Part shown: positions 31,483 to 40,689 of the stretch, piece after piece
How the letters are laid out: every line of letters starts with the position of its first letter
How positions within the stretch are numbered: the first letter of the stretch is position 1
Assembly (NCBI GenBank): GCA_009602735.1
Contig: WELA01013799.1
Coordinates: 216,758 to 280,757 of the forward strand
Direction of reading: 5' to 3'
From: Mesotaenium endlicherianum
Taxonomy: Eukaryota; Streptophyta; Zygnematophyceae; Zygnematales; Mesotaeniaceae
Length of the DNA: 64,000 nucleotides
Translations under genes and position numbers: made by a program
The notes under the pieces: model-generated
Databases searched by the model: none
Seen by the model: the letters and a program-made list of their open reading frames with translations, nothing else
What the model was told of the DNA's origin: nothing

Positions 31483-33159
31483 TTAAGGGGTTGTTCCTGG
31501 GGCTTCAGGATCAGGAGACGGAGATCTGGACCTAGATCTGGACAGCCCTCTAGGTCTGTCAGCTGGCCTTCTAAAGAACCCTGTTTGTTCTAAAGTTGGA
31601 CCTCGAGGAGAACGAAGGATGGTAGCCTGCTTTTCAACAACTTGGGTGTTGATTCCCACATAGACAGGCATTCCAGTAGGATGCTGAAATACATTGGCTA
31701 GAGGTACATGCCCCTGAGCGGAGGGGGAGGCTGGCATACCTCTGGCCCACCCGCGTGTCACTCTTCTGGCACCCCTGTCCTCTGGGGATTTCTGCCTGTG
31801 TCTGCTGCCCAATACAGTCAGATCAGCTTCTTCCCCTACTTGGGCAGGTGGGCTGGGGGAGCGAGCGCGGGGTCCAGTTGTCGCCATAACGGGGATCACA
31901 TTCCAAACACCTGATTGTGGTTCTTGAAGAAGCGTCCCTACCTGTCCCTGGGTATCCTGAGTACCTGCTGCTGCTGCTTCTCCTCTGCCCTGTTCTTCTT
32001 CCTCATCCTTCTCATCCTCCTCCTCGGAGAGAGTAGGGGTCTCGTCCACTAAGTCGTCCTGCTCCCTAGTAGACATGGAGTAGTCCACCGATTTCCCTTT
32101 CGTAGGGCGCGCTGGAGGTTGCTTGGCCTTCAGCCTGCTGATATCTATCCGGCCTGCATTCTTTGCCCATTTGACAAAGGCATGCTTTCCCTTAGAGAAG
32201 TAGTCTCTTCCCCTCCTCCTATGCTCCTTGGTCTCTGCATTCATATTGCTCAGGCATCCATTCAGCCTGGGGTCCCAAGGGGCAATGTGAGGTGGTAGGA
32301 TGAGATAGCCGTCTAGGCCATAGTGGAAGTCATCCGGTTGGGCTCGGTCACACTCCTGCTTCTTATTTGTGACGGTCATCCACCTCCAGTCTGTTGGCTG
32401 CTGGTAGTACTGGGGTCCGTGCTCAGCCTTCCTCAGTTTACACGGGAACCAGTGGGGAGAGAACATCTGCTGTCCTGCTTCCCTGGCCAAGTACTCCCAG
32501 CTCCTTCTCTCAACTTCATTGTAAGCTGGCAGGAGTGTGAGGTAGAATACCGTATCCTTAAAGCTATCGGGCCGCATGCTCACCATCCGGATGAGTCTCT
32601 GATCTCCCACTATTCCCGGTATGGGGACCGGCTTGTCCTCTGAATCATCTGCGAGATACCGGGCCTGCTCTGCTGTATAGCCCACCATCTTAGCATAATC
32701 TTCGTAAAGGACCACGCCGGTGTGTGTCTCGATGTACCTGTCCAGTGCTGTAGCTCCTTCCTTCTGTAGCAGTGTTGTCTGTTCCAGCCTGTTGATCTCC
32801 TGGGCTGCCAGCAATGCTTCCTTCAGGTTATCGAAGTTTTGGCCACCCACCACAGTATACCTGTAAGTGGCCAAGCTCTTCTGTCTGTCCGCTTCAATCT
32901 TTTTTCTTTTCTCCTCTTCTGCCGCTGCCGCTTCTTCTTGCTGTTTCTTCTGTCTCTCCTCCTCAGCCTTCCTGAGGTTTTCCGCTTCCTGATCCTTCTT
33001 CCTCTGTGCCTCTTCTGCCGCCTCTTGTTGTTTGCGGACCCTTTCTTGTTCTCTCCTGGTGAGGGACGTCGCCGCCAGCTCCTTCTGGTATTGCTCCATT
33101 GTCCTCCTGGCTTCTTCTGCCTTGCGCTTTCTGTCCTCCTTTTGTGTGGTGGGCGCCAT
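31483..33159 (-). CDS. Element B third ORF: coiled coil, unknown domain, Arg-Ser tail
   Basis: An intact frame of 558 codons lies between the chromodomain and the 3' LTR, the position where some Ty3/gypsy elements carry env. The ATG at 33159 follows TACTAAC...CATGTGCAG|G, a good branch point plus 3' splice site. Residues about 1-115 are a Lys/Glu/Arg/Gln coiled coil. About 120-345 is a conserved globular part (VVGGQNFDNLKEALLAAQEI, YEDYAKMVGYTAEQARYLAD, NEVERRSWEYLAREAGQQMF, QQPTDWRWMTV, ILPPHIAPWDPRLNG). The rest is acidic and disordered, ending in RGLSRSRSRSPSPDPE. No signal peptide or membrane segment is seen, so it does not look like an envelope protein. It is homologous to parts of F, C and G. 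Function unknown. Confidence 0.8.
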   Translation of the reverse strand: MAPTTQKEDRKRKAEEARRTMEQYQKELAATSLTRREQERVRKQQEAAEEAQRKKDQEAENLRKAEEERQKKQQEEAAAAEEEKRKKIEADRQKSLATYRYTVVGGQNFDNLKEALLAAQEINRLEQTTLLQKEGATALDRYIETHTGVVLYEDYAKMVGYTAEQARYLADDSEDKPVPIPGIVGDQRLIRMVSMRPDSFKDTVFYLTLLPAYNEVERRSWEYLAREAGQQMFSPHWFPCKLRKAEHGPQYYQQPTDWRWMTVTNKKQECDRAQPDDFHYGLDGYLILPPHIAPWDPRLNGCLSNMNAETKEHRRRGRDYFSKGKHAFVKWAKNAGRIDISRLKAKQPPARPTKGKSVDYSMSTREQDDLVDETPTLSEEEDEKDEEEEQGRGEAAAAGTQDTQGQVGTLLQEPQSGVWNVIPVMATTGPRARSPSPPAQVGEEADLTVLGSRHRQKSPEDRGARRVTRGWARGMPASPSAQGHVPLANVFQHPTGMPVYVGINTQVVEKQATILRSPRGPTLEQTGFFRRPADRPRGLSRSRSRSPSPDPEAPGTTP

Positions 33160-33426
33160 CCTGCACATGTAACCAGGGCACAAGTTAGTAGGATATGGAC
33201 CTTTGTCATAGGGATTGCAGGAAGTATGTTAGTATTTAGTATAGTGGCTTCGCTGCTGTTTACCTTACAGGATGATTGCTAAAAGTTGACGTAGTTGCGA
33301 TGCGCTACACATAAACGTATGAGTGTGTTTTTATCGCTCTCGCTCACTAACTGTCATATATTTTCCCCTCCAACTTAAATGGAGACAGGACCGCCTGTCA
33401 CCTTCCCGTGTCAACTGAAATGACAG

Positions 33427-36400
33427 TTATGGAGGGACTCCAGCGGCCCGAAGGTGGAACCGTGTCAACGCCCCTTTGGCATTGGTCAAGTGGTCCTTAA
33501 ACTCCCAAGTGTCCCCAGAGGCATCGTAACCCTTCCATCGAATGAGGTATTTCATGACATATTTAGACGATCGACGGACCGAGCGAGCGTCTAAAATCTC
33601 ATCGACCTCATATTCCTCAGGGTCGCCGTCCCGGACAGCGGGGACCGGTCCCGGTTGGACAGGGAACCGACCTGTGAACAGTGTATCACCTTTGATGTAC
33701 GGTTCCAGGAAGGAGACATTAAAGACCGGGTGCCCCTTGTATTCAGCTGACATGTTCAGTTTGTAAGCATTCTGACCGACACGACGGACCACCGAATATG
33801 GACCGACCCAGACAGGGCCAAGCTTTTTCTTGACCACACCAGGGAGGTACAGGTGCTGAGAATGCAGTTTGACTAAATCCCCCTTGGAAAATGTCAGTTC
33901 CCGACGGTGTTGATTAGCGTATTTTTGTTGGTTTTCTTGGGCCGTGTGCAAGTTTCGTTGGACTTCTGACAGGGTGTCAGCAAACTCCTGAGTTAACTGG
34001 AGGGAGACCGGGTTGTCAATCCCTTCAGGGTGAGTTAAAGATTCCCCTAGCACATCTAGAGGAGACTTAGGGACTCTACCCAGGCTGAGTTCAAAAGGAG
34101 TTTTGCCCGTTGACGCGTGCACCGCACTGTTGACCGCAAACTGAATTTGAGGCAACAGGTCATCCCAATTATCTTGTTTTTGGTTAATATATGCTCTTAG
34201 CACCTCCTGCAGAACTCGGTTAATTCTTTCAGTCTGCCCATCAGTCTGAGGTGGTTTGCTGTGCTGAGCAGCTGTTTGACTCCCATTAACCCCATTAAAG
34301 CTCTCCAGAACTTAGAGGTGAATTTTGAGTCTCTGTCTGAGATGATATTAGAAGGGAGCCCATGTTGGCATACTACATGGTTGTAGAACTGTCTCGCAAT
34401 TTCGAGTGCAGTGACTTTGACGGTTGTGGGGATAAAAATGACCATTTTTGTCAGTTTATCCACGACTACCAGTATTGAATCATGCCCGTTGGCAGTTCTT
34501 GGTAGTGAGACCACCCAGTCCAAAGATATAGTTTCCCANAAGATATGGTTTCCCAGCGTCCAACTGGGATGGGCAGCGATTGCAAGAGCCCTCCGGGTGG
34601 TGTGTGCCGAGACTTATTTCTCTGACACTGGTCACAGGACTTGACATATTTTAAGACCTCCCGGGGTAANNNNNNNNNNNNNNNNNNNNNNNNNNNNNNN
34701 NNNNNNNNNNNNNNNNNNNNNNNNNNNNNNNNNNNNNNNNNNNNNNNNNNNNNNNNNNNNNNNNNNNNNNNNNNNNNNNNNNNNNNNNNNNNNNNNNNNN
34801 NNNNNNNNNNNNNNNNNNNNNNNNNNNNNNNNNNNNNNNNNNNNNNNNNNNNNNNNNNNNNNNNNNNNNNNNNNNNNAGCTTATACCCGAGTGCAGTAGC
34901 ACGACACACACCAGTAGTGGGGCTGGGCTCAAATGTTGGGTCAGAAAGGTAGGCTTTCCTAAGTTGTTCAAGGAAGGACTTTTTCACCTTTAGTGAAGTG
35001 AGTGCCCACAGGACTTTATTTATTGCATGCGGACTAAAGTTCCTTTCTTGCAAGTCAGGTCTTCTAGAGAGTGCATCAGCAGGATTCAACTTCCCTGGTT
35101 TGTAGTCGATTTGGACTTGGAACTGCTCCAGCATCTGGCTCCAGCGGTTCTCTCTCCTCGACAGCTTGGACTTCTTCTGGAAGTGGGTCACAGCTAGGTG
35201 ATCTGTAATCCCCTTAAAAGCTTTACCATGTAAGTATGCTCTCCACTGTTTGAGTACATGAATGATAGCTAGCAGCTCTTTATCATGCACTGAGTAATTA
35301 ATCTCCGCTGGATTAAATTTCATAGACTCATACAAAACAGGATGCCACTTCTGCCGTACCTTACCATCCTTTGTGGTTTTGTCAGCAGGCTGCAACAAAA
35401 TAGCACCCATGGCAAAATCAGAGGCATCAGTAACCACCTGCACCGGTTTGCTGGGGTCATACACGGCTAGCACTGGGGCAGAACAAAGGGCATCTTTAAG
35501 GGTCTGGAAGGCAGCCTGCTGCTCCTCCCCCCACACATACCCGATGTCTTTCTTAGTAAGGTCAGTCAATTTACTGGCCTTTGTGGAATAATTGTCAATG
35601 AATCTCCTATAGTAGTTAGCTAACCCGAGGAATGATCTAACTTCGGAGACAGACTGTGGTACTGGCCAGTCTCTTATGGTCTGGACTTTCTTAGGATCCA
35701 CACTGATGCCCTCTTTACTGACAACGTGGCCTAAAAACTCAATACTTTCCTTAAAGAAATCACACTTGCTCATTTTAGCATATAAGTGATTTTTCCGCAG
35801 AGTGTCCAGCACTTTCTTTAAGTGTTCAGTGTGCTGAGCTTCATCTTTAGAGAAAATTAAAATATCATCCAGGAAAACTTGCACAAACTTATCCAAATAA
35901 GGTCTGAAAATGTCATTCATAGCACCCATAAAGGTAGCAGGAGCATTAGTCAGTCCAAATGGCATCACGTTGAACTCATAGTGTCCATAACGTGTGCGGA
36001 AAGCAGTCTTGTGTTCATCCCCCTCAGCAATTCTGATTTGATGATAACCACTCTTGAGATCTATCTTACTGAACACCTTAGCGCCAGACAGGGTATCAAG
36101 CAAGTCCTCGATTCTGGGTAAAGCATACTTGTTCTTTACTGTAATTCTGTTCAGGGCTCTGTAATCCACACACATCCGCATACTGCCATCCTTTTTCTTA
36201 ACAAATAGGATAGGTGCGCCGTACGGTGATTTACTGGGAGAAATGTAACCATTTTCCTCCAGCTCTGCAATCTGTGTTTTCAACTCCTCGCTCTCCAAAT
36301 AAGACAAGCCATAAGTGCGTTGCCAGGGTGGCTGGCTACCAGGTAATAGATCAATCCTATGATCTACTTCCCTTTTAGGGGGTAGTCCTGGAGGCATGTT

Positions 36401-37192
36401 AAACACATCAGTGTACTGAGCAACAATTTTTGCAGCAGTAGGGTGCTCCGGAGGGCTTACCTTTTTCTCAACCACTTCTTCAGGTTGAGGAGGTACCTCT
36501 CTTAGCAGCAGACAGAACATTCTGTCTTCCTTCTGGTTCCAGCTTTTGACGAACTCCATTGCATTCAGCAACTTGCATCCTTCTGGAAGCCTCTTCTTTT
36601 CCTTCATTTGCCATCCACACAGGACAAGAGGAAGAGCACTGGTGGGTGCCAAGTCAGTCTGCCCATCACTGGCTCCTCTCACTTTAACTGTACCTCTGCT
36701 CCAACACACTTCAGCTTGATGTCTATTAAGCCAGGACCTGCCTAGCACGAGATCATAAAAGCCAGTGTTGAGTACCTCAAATGTAAGCGTTTCAGTTAGA
36801 ACTGCAATGCCAGAACCTAACTGGACCTCAATAGGCTTGGTTATAACTCCTCCCGGGATACTTGAGGCATCTCCAAGGAATATTTTTCTATTCCCTTGGG
36901 TGACAGTAGGCAGCCTTAGCCGCTTAACTAAGTCCTTGTGAATAAAAGTATGTGACGCCCCTCCGTCAACAAATGCCCTCACCTTCCTACCTGCAATCAT
37001 GCAATGCAGTAGGATAGGGGGGACTGTCTTTTCCTGACTTTCGCATTGTTCTCCTGACGTAGCAAAGAAATGTTGGACATCAGGTGGAACAAGAGCATCC
37101 AGAGTGTGCACTCTCTGGACGTCTATATTACTGATGGTCTCCTTTATCTGTTTGTCAGGCATGCATAGTGAATCCAGTTCAGCAGGACCCAT
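33427..37192 (-). CDS. Element B pol: protease, RT, RNase H, integrase, chromodomain
   Basis: From right to left: protease region ([12 protein letters not shown]), reverse transcriptase ([34 protein letters not shown]), RNase H ([27 protein letters not shown]) and an integrase zinc motif (CDQCQRNK). The integrase core ([22 protein letters not shown]) and a chromodomain ([36 protein letters not shown]) follow. The assembly gap falls between RNase H and the integrase zinc motif. The coding context equals that of C and G, with gag upstream and the third ORF about 250 bases downstream. Confidence 0.85.
34670..34877. other. Assembly gap, 208 Ns
   Basis: A run of N inside element B pol. Single Ns also occur at 29883, 34539 and 61104. 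Confidence 1.
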
Positions 37193-37260
37193 AATACCTG
37201 CTACGAGGGCAGCTAGTGACGACTCACTATCTCTAGCATCCTCACAGTCAGTAGACTGGA

Positions 37261-38739
37261 TTACTGACTGTTGCTGTCTTTTAAAGGCTGGTCTTTTCTC
37301 TCGACCTTAGGCAGGTGCTTGACCGGACACTGTTCTCTGTAGTGGCCTTTCTGCTGACAATGGTAGCAAGTAGATTTTGCTGAGGCTGGTCTCGGCTTAG
37401 TCCTACCACCACCCCTTCCATAGCCACCTCGAGAGGGACCACCTCTACCTCTAGACTGAATAGCATTGTACTCATACTCATATTCATCACCCTGATTATC
37501 CTCAGCCTGGTCTCCTTCAACTGCATTGTAGGAACCGTGGGGCTTTTTGACAATCTTAGACACCAAAGCGTTACTCTGGCGCTTGTGATTGAACTGCTGC
37601 TGATCCCAGGCGTCAGCATCCTGGATCAAGTCAGCCAGTTTCTCATACTTTTTCTCAGCAAAATGACCAGAGACCTCGGATTTCAAGCCATACCTGAAGT
37701 ATGCTATCCTATACCGTTCTGGCAAATCAGGCTGCTTCATCATGTTCTCTTGGAACTTTTGAGCAAACTCAGCAACTGAAGTGGTCTGCTTCAGTGTCAG
37801 GGAGATCATCGCATAGATAGCTTTCTCCTGCTGGTTGATGACATCAAACTTCTCATGCAACTTCTCGACAAACTCTACCCACGTAGGGTCACCGAGTTGC
37901 CGAGCCTTACGCTCTTCCTTCCAGTAAAGCCACCAGTCTGCGGCACTGCCTTTCAGTAGCGCACCGGTGTGCCTGACCTTCTCGTAATCTTGCAGTTCTG
38001 GGTAGTTCTCCAGCCACTGCTCAACATCCGCGAGAAACTTGATCAGGTAATATTTTCTGTTTCCCTCAGGATCATAGTCCTGGGGAGGTTTCGGCTTGGG
38101 CTTACTAGGCCCTCGGCCACCACCACTAGTGGTGTGAGACCCCAGTTGGTCTCTGTCCCGGAGTAGGGACATTATGATTCTTTTGTCCTCCTGCTGGGAC
38201 TGATACATGGTCGCCATTTGCGACTGCATCTGAACGAACAATGCTCCCAAGTCTACATTTTGGGGTGGTAGATTAGCAAATGCAGCAGCAGCATTGGCAT
38301 CTACTCGCTGAGTAGTGTCCTCAACAATCCCTCTCGCTCCTGCAGCAGCAATTCCTGCCGCATTCAGCCGGTCACGTATTTGACCTAGGGGTACATTGAG
38401 TTGTACGGCAGGAGGTGGGTTCAGAACATTGGCCCTTGATGCCATAAGTTCTTCAACAGTGCGCTCGTCAGCTGGCTGTCCTTCCCTCCTTTGTATATCT
38501 TCAGCGGCCTTTGCTACTTGTTCAGCTTCTAGTCTGGCTATCTCCTCCTCAGCTTGCTGAGCTGCGACTGAGGCAATAGCAGCTGCCTCATCTGCAGCCT
38601 CCCTAGCTGCAGTATCCGCTACTGCTTCCGAATAGGTACGGTTTCCCGCTACATGGCTTTCCGCCTGGTTTTCGACATTCTCGTTATCCTGGTTCTCCAT
38701 GTCTCGGGAGTTGCTAGTTTGAGACCTTGTCCTTACCAT
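37261..38739 (-). CDS. Element B gag
   Basis: An open frame of 492 codons whose predicted protein is the same as element A gag in my reading: Ala/Glu-rich N-terminus, gag core, Gly/Arg linker and [14 protein letters not shown] knuckle. It starts about 30 bases inside the primer binding site, at [10 protein letters not shown]. Confidence 0.9.
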   Translation of the reverse strand: MVRTRSQTSNSRDMENQDNENVENQAESHVAGNRTYSEAVADTAAREAADEAAAIASVAAQQAEEEIARLEAEQVAKAAEDIQRREGQPADERTVEELMASRANVLNPPPAVQLNVPLGQIRDRLNAAGIAAAGARGIVEDTTQRVDANAAAAFANLPPQNVDLGALFVQMQSQMATMYQSQQEDKRIIMSLLRDRDQLGSHTTSGGGRGPSKPKPKPPQDYDPEGNRKYYLIKFLADVEQWLENYPELQDYEKVRHTGALLKGSAADWWLYWKEERKARQLGDPTWVEFVEKLHEKFDVINQQEKAIYAMISLTLKQTTSVAEFAQKFQENMMKQPDLPERYRIAYFRYGLKSEVSGHFAEKKYEKLADLIQDADAWDQQQFNHKRQSNALVSKIVKKPHGSYNAVEGDQAEDNQGDEYEYEYNAIQSRGRGGPSRGGYGRGGGRTKPRPASAKSTCYHCQQKGHYREQCPVKHLPKVERKDQPLKDSNSQ

Positions 38740-38760
38740 ACAAAGAAGACTGTGATAACT

Positions 38761-38772
38761 GCTCCGATACCA
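38761..38772 (-). promoter_or_regulatory. Primer binding site of element B
   Basis: TGGTATCGGAGC on the minus strand, one base from the 5' LTR; initiator-Met tRNA type. Confidence 0.85.
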
Positions 38773-38773
38773 C

Positions 38774-39493
38774 TGAAATGAATCGACTTACCAAATAGGC
38801 GATTAACAATTAATAAAGATCTTTATATCAGCAAGTAATCTTTATGGTATTTTCCGTTAACTGGTTAAACGGCAAAGGACAACACACTAGCAGTGAATAA
38901 TACTCGTAAGTCAAATGCGAGTAAACTAGCATCAATAATGCAAATCAGTAAACTCATACATAAGCAAGGTTAGAAGACAGTGCGTATCAATGGCTTCTCG
39001 CCTTGGATTCAGATCTCTCTCAGTAAGCTGTACAAGAGAGTTGGCCTCGTTTCCGAATGCCGAACTCGAGAGCAATGCCTAGCATATGTACATGGAATGA
39101 GTTTACTGTTCAACGGTCAGTGCGATGGCACCGCCTACCCGGGAGTTAACCACGTTGGTAGGACCTCGGTTAACCAAATCCACCGCCATCTCCCATCATC
39201 CCGAATAGCCATCCATCATAGGGATGTCATCTGGCCATTCATCTAGCATATCGTGCTTAGGTGTATGTCAAGGCAGTTCACTGCTACCGAGTACGGAAGT
39301 GAGCTGGCTGTCAAACAATGGGTCAGGAAGCTGACTTATATGGACTTCAGCCTGCTGCTTCCGGCTGAGCCATTAAACTGATATATATGTAAAGTCCAGC
39401 AGACTGACTATTAACTAAAGTTCAGCAGGTTGAACTTAATTAACTATTACATTTAAATGAATATCGTATCCACTACTATACTGATTCATTACA
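38774..39493 (-). repeat. 5' LTR of element B
   Basis: A 720-bp family-1 LTR running TGTAATGAATCAG to ATTCATTTCA on the minus strand. The R-U5 half is nearly the same as in element A, but the U3 half differs more. Confidence 0.9.
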
Positions 39494-39740
39494 CTCCCCC
39501 TCCGCTCAGGGGCATGTACCTCTTGCCAATGTATTTCAGCATCCTACTGGAATGCCTGTCTATGTGGGGATCAACACCCAAGTGGGTGAAGAGCAGGCTA
39601 CCATCCTTCGTTCTCCTCGAGGTCCAACTTTAGAGCAAACGGGGTTCTTTAGAAGGCTAGCTGACAGACCTAGAGGGCTGTCCAGATCTAGGTCCAGATC
39701 TCGGTCTCCTGATCCTGAAGCCTTAGGAACAACCCCCTAG
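39494..39740 (+). CDS. Element C third ORF, distal part
   Basis: It encodes the C-terminal region (GMPVYVGINTQVGEEQATIL, TLEQTGFFRRLADRPRGLSR, then an Arg-Ser tail) ending in TAG. It lies on the far side of element B and is directly followed by the polypurine tract and 3' LTR of C. Confidence 0.75.
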
Positions 39741-39852
39741 GCAACAGGCTGAAGGGGCAGTCACTGGGAGAGGCGGGTCAGGTTCAGTTCCCTGATTTAA
39801 GACTCCTGCAGTGTAATGTTGTCGAGGCGACAACAAGTTAAGTTGGAGGGAT

Positions 39853-40572
39853 TGTAATGAATCAGCATATTAGTAGATATAATATTCATTTAAATATAAT
39901 AGTAAATCAAGTTCAGCCTGCTGAACTTTAGTTAATAGTCAGTCTGCTAGACTTTACATTTAGGATCAGATTAATGACTCAGCCGGATGCAGTAGGCTGA
40001 AGTCTGCTTAAGTCAGCTTGCTGACACATTCTTTGACAACCAGCTGACTTCCGTACTCGGCAGCAGCGAACTGCCTCGATATGCATCTAAGTGTGGTATG
40101 CCAAATGAATGGCCAGATGACATCCCTATGATGGATGGCGATTCGGGATGATGGGAGATGGCGGTGGATTTGGTTAACCGAGGTCCTACCAACGTGGTTA
40201 ACTCCCGGGTAGGCGGTGCCATCGCACTGACCGTTGAACAGTAAACTCATTCCATGTACATATGCTAGGCATTGCTCTCGAGTTCGGCATTCGGAAACGA
40301 GGCCAACTCTCTTGTACAGCTTACTGAGAGAGATCTGAATCCAAGACGAGAAGCCATTGATACGCACTGTCTTCTAACCTTGCTTATGTATGAGTTTACT
40401 GATTGCATTATTGATGCTAGTTTACTTGCATTTGATTTACGAGTGTTGTTCACTGCTAGTGTGTTGTCCTTTTGCCGTTTAACCAGTTAACGAAAAATCC
40501 ATAAAGATTACTTGCTGATATAAAGATCTTGATTAATTGTTAATCGCCTATTTGGTAAGTCGATTCATTTCA
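39853..40572 (+). repeat. 3' LTR of element C
   Basis: A 720-bp family-1 LTR preceded by AAGTTGGAGGGAT (polypurine tract) and followed at once by the right copy of the 117-bp duplication. Confidence 0.9.
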
Positions 40573-40689
40573 GCCAGCTTCGCGTTTTTGTGCACCTCTT
40601 GAAAAGAATGGACAAGTAGGCGTGCACTTGGCACTCACATGGTTGACATCCCCGTCTGACCTTGAACAACGTGTGTCAAGGGAGTGTGC
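40573..40689 (-). repeat. Right copy of the 117-bp duplication flanking element C
   Basis: See 23895-24011. The copy continues into element D's integrase sequence to the right. Confidence 0.9.

Larger units (their letters stand above)
30654..39493 (-). mobile_element. Element B: family-1 Ty3/gypsy, both LTRs, minus strand
   Basis: The most complete family-1 copy, about 8.8 kb. From right to left: 5' LTR 38774-39493, primer site, gag 37261-38739, pol 33427-37192, third ORF 31483-33159 and 3' LTR 30654-31369. The LTRs differ by a few percent by eye. Gag and the third ORF look whole. Pol is interrupted at least once by assembly uncertainty: a 208-N gap at 34670-34877 and one N at 34539. It lies inside the third ORF of element C. 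No clear 5-bp target duplication is seen (left GATAA, right CTCCC). Confidence 0.9.
24012..40572 (+). mobile_element. Element C: family-1 Ty3/gypsy inserted in D and interrupted by B
   Basis: 5' LTR 24012-24717, gag region 24752-26153, pol 26045-29870, third ORF beginning at 30322, then element B, then the distal part of the third ORF (39494-39740) and the 3' LTR 39853-40572. The LTRs differ by a few percent by eye. It is broken, with several interruptions in gag and pol. It is flanked by a 117-bp direct repeat of element D instead of the usual 5 bp. Confidence 0.85.

Noticed and set aside
31483-33159. Envelope glycoprotein at the third-ORF position
   Set aside because: No signal peptide, membrane anchor, cleavage site or Cys pattern; the product is a charged coiled coil with an Arg-Ser tail.
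40573-40689. The 117-bp repeat as part of the family-1 LTR
   Set aside because: It is absent next to the LTRs of A, B, F and G and continues into element D's integrase sequence.
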